From positions 1 through 60,898 of the IMG/VR virus record IMGVR_UViG_3300047469_000079: a stretch of 60,898 nt of DNA. One strand, written 5' to 3'. The stretch comes from a virus. This document shows positions 56,263 through 60,898 of the stretch, in pieces. Positions within the stretch are counted from its first letter, which is position 1, and each line of letters opens with the position of its first letter. The position numbers and the translations under genes were made by a program. The notes under the pieces are model-generated. The model saw nothing but the letters and a program-made list of their open reading frames with translations, searched no databases and had not been told where the DNA came from.

Positions 56263-57570
56263 TCATGTGCCGGTTTCAGAGACCGATTTAGACGGAATGT
56301 CTGACACGCTTGCAACGCTTTTTGGCTTTCCAAGCTTACCCAATGCCTCATTAGCCAACTCGACTACTCTTCCCGCAAATCCTGGAATAGTTTTAGCAGC
56401 ATCCTTGACGACATCCGACGAAAGGAGTTCGTGCCACGGGCTGCCATGGGTCGTTGTTTCTACCAATCGCAAAGGGAGTTCGTCCAAACGGGCTAGCGCA
56501 GACTCAAGGAGGCTGGCTTCCATGTCAGAGTCGATGCGGGCAGCTTCGCGCCGATACCCTTCGTAAGCTCTTGAAATCGACGCTTTGAATGCGTAATCTT
56601 CTGATAGTCGAAACCGTTGACCGACCTGCTTTGTCGCTAGCCAAGCGAACCAGACGGGCGCTCCAACCGAGAAGAGGGACAAGACAAGATCAAGCGATAG
56701 CATGCTTCCAGTAGTCGCCGGGTTTTTGATGAGGTCCGAAAGTTGATGAAGTTGCCTAGACCCAAGCAACCCAGCCAGCACCAAGGCAAGCACCAACCCG
56801 GCCACCCATGCCCACATGGACTTGTCAAGCGCCCGCGAACGCTCAGCAAATGCCGCCGCCAGACCTTGGCTTGTCGCTGCCGAATAGGCAGACTCGCACC
56901 TAGCCAAGACGGCGCTTGCCTCGTCGGCGTTCGCATTAAGTTTACTACTGAGCTTGTCCGCTTCTTCGCGGGCCGACAAGAGATGGGCGCGATCCCTTTC
57001 AGCCTCCTTGAGTAGCTCCTGCACCTTCTGGCGGGCCTCTGCTAAAGTCTCCAAATCCGTCGGTAATTGATCGGCTGTGTTGTACGCGCCTTCTATTCGC
57101 TCAACCATATCGGTCAAGGCCGCCGATCTGGGTTCAAGTCCTTTGACACGAGCCTCCATCGCCCGAATCTGAGATGCTACACGTCTGATGGCAGCAGCAT
57201 TCTCTAAATTCGGGTCGATGGTAAGTACATTTGACAGTGCCTGTCGCAGTCCGTCGAGTGTGAGCAGATAAGCAGAAACACCGGCGGCGGCATTCCCCCA
57301 AATGTTCGGCACAGTACTCGACCTGAGGTACTGAAGTCGGCGCAAGTAGTCATTTAGCCGTGGTTCGCTCTCAGCAATCGAATCACCACCCCGCTCACGA
57401 ATCAATGTGGCGAGGGACGTCGCGGCCTCAGCAAGCTCCACGCGAGTCAGTCCTGGGAAGGTCCAATTTCCGTGCGCATTGGAAAACGGCTCATCGTTCG
57501 GAATCGAACTTTTGACTTGCGCTGCCAACTGATCTAATTCCGTGCAGATTGCCTCTAAGATCGCGTGCAT
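56263..57570 (-). CDS. 435-aa coiled-coil membrane protein next to the attachment site
   Basis: ATG 57570. Helical soluble N-terminal part, coiled coil (about residues 150-235), two membrane segments (MWAWVAGLVLALVLAGLLGS, then LSLFSVGAPVWFAWLAT) and a soluble C-terminal helical part. More A/T-rich than the phage genes. Place beside att is typical for cargo, and this topology occurs in membrane-anchored defence proteins, but there is no diagnostic domain. Confidence 0.55.
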   Translation of the reverse strand: MHAILEAICTELDQLAAQVKSSIPNDEPFSNAHGNWTFPGLTRVELAEAATSLATLIRERGGDSIAESEPRLNDYLRRLQYLRSSTVPNIWGNAAAGVSAYLLTLDGLRQALSNVLTIDPNLENAAAIRRVASQIRAMEARVKGLEPRSAALTDMVERIEGAYNTADQLPTDLETLAEARQKVQELLKEAERDRAHLLSAREEADKLSSKLNANADEASAVLARCESAYSAATSQGLAAAFAERSRALDKSMWAWVAGLVLALVLAGLLGSRQLHQLSDLIKNPATTGSMLSLDLVLSLFSVGAPVWFAWLATKQVGQRFRLSEDYAFKASISRAYEGYRREAARIDSDMEASLLESALARLDELPLRLVETTTHGSPWHELLSSDVVKDAAKTIPGFAGRVVELANEALGKLGKPKSVASVSDIPSKSVSETGT

Positions 57571-57662
57571 TTTTACCCCCGGTTATATGCTCTGCTCACC
57601 GCCGGTTTCAATCGGCTCGGGAAGCATTCTACAAGCACACGCCCGTACGGAGCGCAGTCGAA

Positions 57663-58148
57663 TTAACGCGCCATGCGGAGGGTCGTGAGGTCTAGCGGGT
57701 CATCCACGAGGTACTCATCGCCGTCCTGAAGTCCCAGCAAAAGCGCTCCAACATCGAACCACACTCTGTTATCTGGGTGTTCTTTCGGCAAGCCCACTTT
57801 TCGACATCGGATGCACCCAGACTCGTCATCGAACATCCACCCGCTTCCCGTGTAGCCACCAGCCTTCAGCCGCTTATGTGCTGTGTCCCGAATCTTGACC
57901 CTCGCATAGATGTTCGCCAGTGGCACGAACAGGAATTCCCCAGCTATCCGGGGGCGCATGGCGGCAGCGTGGCGATACTTGGCGGCCTTGAGCGCTTTGG
58001 CCGCCCGCTCCTGTTCCTTGCATTTGGCTTCCACTTTGCGGACGCCAGCGTATGTCTCAGCGTCCATCAGGCCCTGGCGGAACTCGAAGGTTGCCAGCGC
58101 TCCGCGTGATTGCCCCTTAACAGGCAGTGGTGTCGATGTAGTCGTCAT
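57663..58148 (-). CDS. 161-aa protein of the unit B late cluster
   Basis: ATG 58148 overlaps the preceding TGA (ATGA). LATFEFRQGLMDAETYAGVR, then a Lys-rich helix and GYTGSGWMFDDESGCIRCRK. A CIRC pair might bind metal. Not recognised. Confidence 0.55.
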   Translation of the reverse strand: MTTTSTPLPVKGQSRGALATFEFRQGLMDAETYAGVRKVEAKCKEQERAAKALKAAKYRHAAAMRPRIAGEFLFVPLANIYARVKIRDTAHKRLKAGGYTGSGWMFDDESGCIRCRKVGLPKEHPDNRVWFDVGALLLGLQDGDEYLVDDPLDLTTLRMAR

Positions 58149-58438
58149 TTTTTCGTTGAGTGGTTTGTGCGCCGAGACAGACCAATCTCGTCGCGGGTGG
58201 CGAACGGGCTTCGAGGAGACGCATTGGGACGCGTCAATCGCGCCGGTATTGCCTTTGTGGGCTCCCGCCCATCGGGGAGATCGGTTCGAACCCAAGCACC
58301 GCCAGGGGCTTCCTGACGCCACACGGATTCGCTCCAGTCCCCGATGGGGGCTTGGCCCAGCACTGCGCCATCCGGGCCGAAGTACACCCAGCGGGCGTGT
58401 TCGACCGGGACGGGGAATGCTCTCCACAGGGTGGTCAT
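58145..58438 (-). CDS. 97-aa protein of the unit B late cluster
   Basis: MTTLWRAFPVPVEHARWVYF, GPDGAVLGQAPIGDWSESVW; a small beta-rich N-terminal half and a disordered basic tail. Unknown. Confidence 0.5.
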   Translation of the reverse strand: MTTLWRAFPVPVEHARWVYFGPDGAVLGQAPIGDWSESVWRQEAPGGAWVRTDLPDGREPTKAIPARLTRPNASPRSPFATRDEIGLSRRTNHSTKK

Positions 58439-58441
58439 TGA

Positions 58442-58765
58442 TTACAGATGCGCTTCCGAGCCTTCGGGACTCGCTACCTGCGCCCCGTACTTGGCGGCGA
58501 GGTAAGCACGGATTGCGGCGGTATCGTCGGCGCTGGGAGCTTGCTGGGTGTGCGCCTGCGGGTCCGCATCGCGCCAAGCGTCCACCTGCTCCCGTGCGCT
58601 CAGAGTGTCAGGCGACGAATACGCGACGCACTGGCCGTGTACATTGCGCAGCGGGACGCCTTGATGGTCGCATTCGACCCAGTGAGCAGTGCCCGCCAAG
58701 CGGTCGTCTTCGGTCGCAGGTTTGCCGGTGTGCGGGTTCAGTAGGCGAATGATTGTGTTGTCCAT
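58442..58765 (-). CDS. 107-aa protein of the unit B late cluster
   Basis: MDNTIIRLLNPHTGKPATED, then AHWVECDHQGVPLRNVHGQC and a Gln/Ala/Asp-rich C-terminal part. Unknown. Confidence 0.5.
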   Translation of the reverse strand: MDNTIIRLLNPHTGKPATEDDRLAGTAHWVECDHQGVPLRNVHGQCVAYSSPDTLSAREQVDAWRDADPQAHTQQAPSADDTAAIRAYLAAKYGAQVASPEGSEAHL

Positions 58766-58794
58766 ATTTATCTCTGTTGAATTCGAGGGGATGG

Positions 58795-59241
58795 TTAGCG
58801 GATGTAGGGGGAACCTGTGGAAAGATGGATATTTCCAGCGTGGCTGTTCGATTCGGGCCGCGCCGTGCGGGAAAGACCTGCCATCTGCTGCATAAGCGGC
58901 TGATCGGCCTGCGTCGCAAACGTCATATCGACCACCGACAGGCCACTTTCGGCCTTTTCACGGAGGTCGCGAATGACGTTCTCAATGATCGTGGCCGCCT
59001 GGCGATCCGTGGCTTTCACGGTCTCGATGCGACGCACCGCGAGCCTCAGTGCGTCAGCGTAGCCCCCGAAATACGCGGGCATATCTTTGATTACGGCCTG
59101 GAGTTCGGCTGCACGGTTCGAAGATACGTCGGCGGCGTCAAGGCGGTTGACAAGGGCGAGCGTTGCCAGGGATTGCGTGCGCTGCGCTTCATATTGAGCT
59201 AGGCGCTCGGCGCTGCTCGGGTCGATGAATGTATGAGTCAT
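58795..59241 (-). CDS. 148-aa helical protein of the unit B late cluster
   Basis: MTHTFIDPSSAERLAQYEAQ, VIKDMPAYFGGYADALRLAV, TIIENVIRDLREKAESGLSV. Helical throughout. It follows the 103-aa gene by 18 bases. Could be a minor virion or capsid-modifying protein, but this is a guess from position only. Confidence 0.5.
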   Translation of the reverse strand: MTHTFIDPSSAERLAQYEAQRTQSLATLALVNRLDAADVSSNRAAELQAVIKDMPAYFGGYADALRLAVRRIETVKATDRQAATIIENVIRDLREKAESGLSVVDMTFATQADQPLMQQMAGLSRTARPESNSHAGNIHLSTGSPYIR

Positions 59242-59259
59242 GGTGTTGTGATCCAGTAG

Positions 59260-59571
59260 TTACTTGGTGGATTGGTGAATTGCGAGGGCGCGGGCTTTCT
59301 CGCGGGCGCGTTTGGCGCGGCTGACGCGACGGGCGACGTCCACTGTCTTGCAGTAGTGATTCAATCCGTCAGATCGGCTACGGTCGCTGTAAAACTCGGT
59401 GACCGGATGCTCGCGGCCACAGGCGCGGCAGAATTTCAGCTTGACGCCATTGGGGACTGGGATGTCAGGCTTATCGTCCGCGTCGGCAATGAGGCGCTGG
59501 ATTTCTGCCTCTTGAAGCGATACGACAACGTGACTGACCCAGAGAAAATCTTCGGGGATGGTGTGTTGCAT
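59260..59571 (-). CDS. 103-aa zinc-motif protein after the gp16-like gene
   Basis: KFCRACGREHPVTEFYSDRS and NHYCKTVDVARRVSRAKRAR: a CxxC plus later Cys, followed by a basic tail, similar to the 198-aa unit B protein and to phage Zn-finger/HNH remnants. It lies where the tail fibre gene lies in unit A. Confidence 0.55.
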   Translation of the reverse strand: MQHTIPEDFLWVSHVVVSLQEAEIQRLIADADDKPDIPVPNGVKLKFCRACGREHPVTEFYSDRSRSDGLNHYCKTVDVARRVSRAKRAREKARALAIHQSTK

Positions 59572-59649
59572 AAGGGGATAGGTTTGGTTGACGCGGGATA
59601 CGGCGACGCCCGGCGACCGGAGAGCCGCCGAGGCGTATAGGGGAAGCCA

Positions 59650-60898
59650 TTAGTTAGACTCAGGGAACAGCAATCGTGAGAGTCCGAAGTATTGGTTGAG
59701 GGGGATGAGTTGCCTGGCCTTCGACGCGACCTTGTCTATGTCGCCTTGAACCGCAGAAGATACGAGGGAGCCCGCACTGTTCAGTGTGCCGCTCCACGGT
59801 CCCAGCAAATTTTCATACCAGGCATTTGCCGAGAACTTGGAGCCCTGACCGCCAAGCGTGAAGCCGAACTGCTGCTTCAGCTGAGGGTCGAGAAGTTTCA
59901 CGCCAGCATCCAAGTAGGACCCGTACATGGCGGGTAGTCCCGAGCGTTGCAGGATGTTGTACGCGAACGTCGTAGGATTGCTCAGCATGTCTTCGACAGG
60001 ATCACCGCCTTTCATATAGGTCTTGATGGCGTTGATCGCAACGCCCGTAGCAATAGCCCATCCCACAGCGGTAGCGAACCGAATGTGATCCCCCGTGACT
60101 GCGCCGTACTGGATGCCCGCACGGATGAAGTGATTTTCGAAGGCGAACGCCATCGTCTGGAACTGGAGGAACAGCTTGCCCACGGCACCGTCCATCATGA
60201 GCGGAGTGTGAGCGTAGCCGCCAGTCAGGGAGGCGCGACGCTGCGTCTTGATGAGCGCAGTTTCCAGCGTGGTGCGTAGATTCAGTGCGTCCCTGCCGGT
60301 GCCCCACTTACCCATGTTCGGGTAGAACAATCCGTTGGCTGCCGTCTCGCCGTGCTCAGCGAACAGCTTGGCGAGCCCGGTGGCCTCAGTGCGTCCGATG
60401 CCCAGCGCGGTGAGTTGCGCCTGCTGGCCCTTCGAGAGCGCATCGAAACCCTGGCCCACCCACTGCCGAATCTTCGCCATCTGGAAGACGCCCGCCGTGC
60501 GCCGGATATTGTCCGACCACGAAGAGAGTCCCGTGAGCTTGGAGACCGCAGTGATGCCCTGCTGCATGCCGACTTCGAGCGCGGTCGTTGCCTTGCGCGT
60601 GAAGCCAGTACCGAACCCGACGTACTCTCGGCCAGCACCACGGCCCAGATGACGCTCGGACATGTTACCCACCAGCCCGTGCTCGAAGGAGCCCATGAGC
60701 ATAGCGAGTTCCTTTGCGCCCTCTGAGCCCTTGGCGACGTCCTTGAGGATCGCAGCGAACTGACGGGTGCCAGTGCCGGTCAATGCCTTCAGGGCCGAGC
60801 CAGGCGCAGCGAACGCAGCGGTCGCCAAGTCGTTGATAGCCGACATCACGAACCCACCGACGAAGCGGAGAGTCGAGGCGTCGCGCACGCGGTCGAGG
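59650..60898 (-). CDS. Gp16-like internal virion protein, C-terminal part, cut by window edge
   Basis: The frame enters from the right edge and ends at 59650 (LLFPESN then stop). It is highly similar to residues of the complete copy encoded by 43911..45156; the last 75 bases of the window equal 45082..45156. The C-terminus is two residues longer. It is followed by small genes instead of the tail fibre. With the left-edge fragment this accounts for all of a second gp16-like gene except 2252 bp. Confidence 0.72.
   Translation of the reverse strand, partial: LDRVRDASTLRFVGGFVMSAINDLATAAFAAPGSALKALTGTGTRQFAAILKDVAKGSEGAKELAMLMGSFEHGLVGNMSERHLGRGAGREYVGFGTGFTRKATTALEVGMQQGITAVSKLTGLSSWSDNIRRTAGVFQMAKIRQWVGQGFDALSKGQQAQLTALGIGRTEATGLAKLFAEHGETAANGLFYPNMGKWGTGRDALNLRTTLETALIKTQRRASLTGGYAHTPLMMDGAVGKLFLQFQTMAFAFENHFIRAGIQYGAVTGDHIRFATAVGWAIATGVAINAIKTYMKGGDPVEDMLSNPTTFAYNILQRSGLPAMYGSYLDAGVKLLDPQLKQQFGFTLGGQGSKFSANAWYENLLGPWSGTLNSAGSLVSSAVQGDIDKVASKARQLIPLNQYFGLSRLLFPESN

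Noticed and set aside
1-60898. Direct circular closure of the window (60898 joined to 1)
   Set aside because: It would delete 2252 bp, not a multiple of three, and break the second gp16-like gene out of frame. Possible but less likely than a collapsed shared segment.

Overview
The window is temperate-phage DNA throughout, with no recognisable host housekeeping genes. It is GC-rich, and the 3' end of a tRNA-Pro gene used as an attachment core resembles beta-proteobacterial tRNAs, so a Burkholderiales-type host is a reasonable but unproven guess. Two units can be separated.

Unit A (about 1..45156) is a complete T7-like podovirus genome with nearly every gene on the minus strand, so transcription runs from high to low coordinates. 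From the early end it carries: a consensus host promoter (34.65 kb); a run of small early genes including an ArdA anti-restriction gene, with three hammerhead ribozymes between or after genes; an XRE-type regulator and a tyrosine integrase (29.6-31.4 kb); and a single-subunit RNA polymerase split into two ORFs (27945..28838 and 25287..26978) by four small genes. These are followed by the replication block (gp2.5-like SSB, RusA, PAPS-reductase-like protein, primase-helicase, family-A DNA polymerase, exonuclease), an Rz/Rz1 spanin pair, and the virion genes (portal, scaffold, capsid, tail tubes A and B, internal virion proteins, a GH24-type lysozyme, a gp16-like ejection protein). The tail fibres, holin and both terminase subunits lie at 43.9-36.1 kb. 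The gene-poor stretch 34.7-35.7 kb, between terminase and early promoter, is where a T7-type genome would have its physical ends.

Unit B (about 47409..60898) is a smaller element. It has its own serine recombinase, a second tyrosine integrase beside a tRNA-Pro 3'-end core, a family of repeated-domain proteins, candidate cargo genes, a second gp16-like gene followed by five small genes, and two copies of the phage polymerase promoter.

Both window ends fall inside a second copy of the gp16-like gene: the left edge holds its N-terminal part, the right edge its C-terminal part, and the middle 2252 bp is absent. This is what is expected if one near-identical segment is shared by two circles, A (about 47.4 kb) and B (about 15.7 kb, close to one third of A), or by one cointegrate of about 63 kb. 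My reading is a T7-like temperate phage plus a satellite that borrows its RNA polymerase. This is inference.

Phage transcription appears to use a minus-strand promoter close to GAGTAACTCCGCATAGGGT. In several cases its TAA is the stop codon of the gene upstream. A second repeat, read on the minus strand as GAAGTGAAGCGAGT followed by CTTTAT, often supplies a TGA stop in the same way. These shared joints suggest gene cassettes exchanged at promoter-like linkers.
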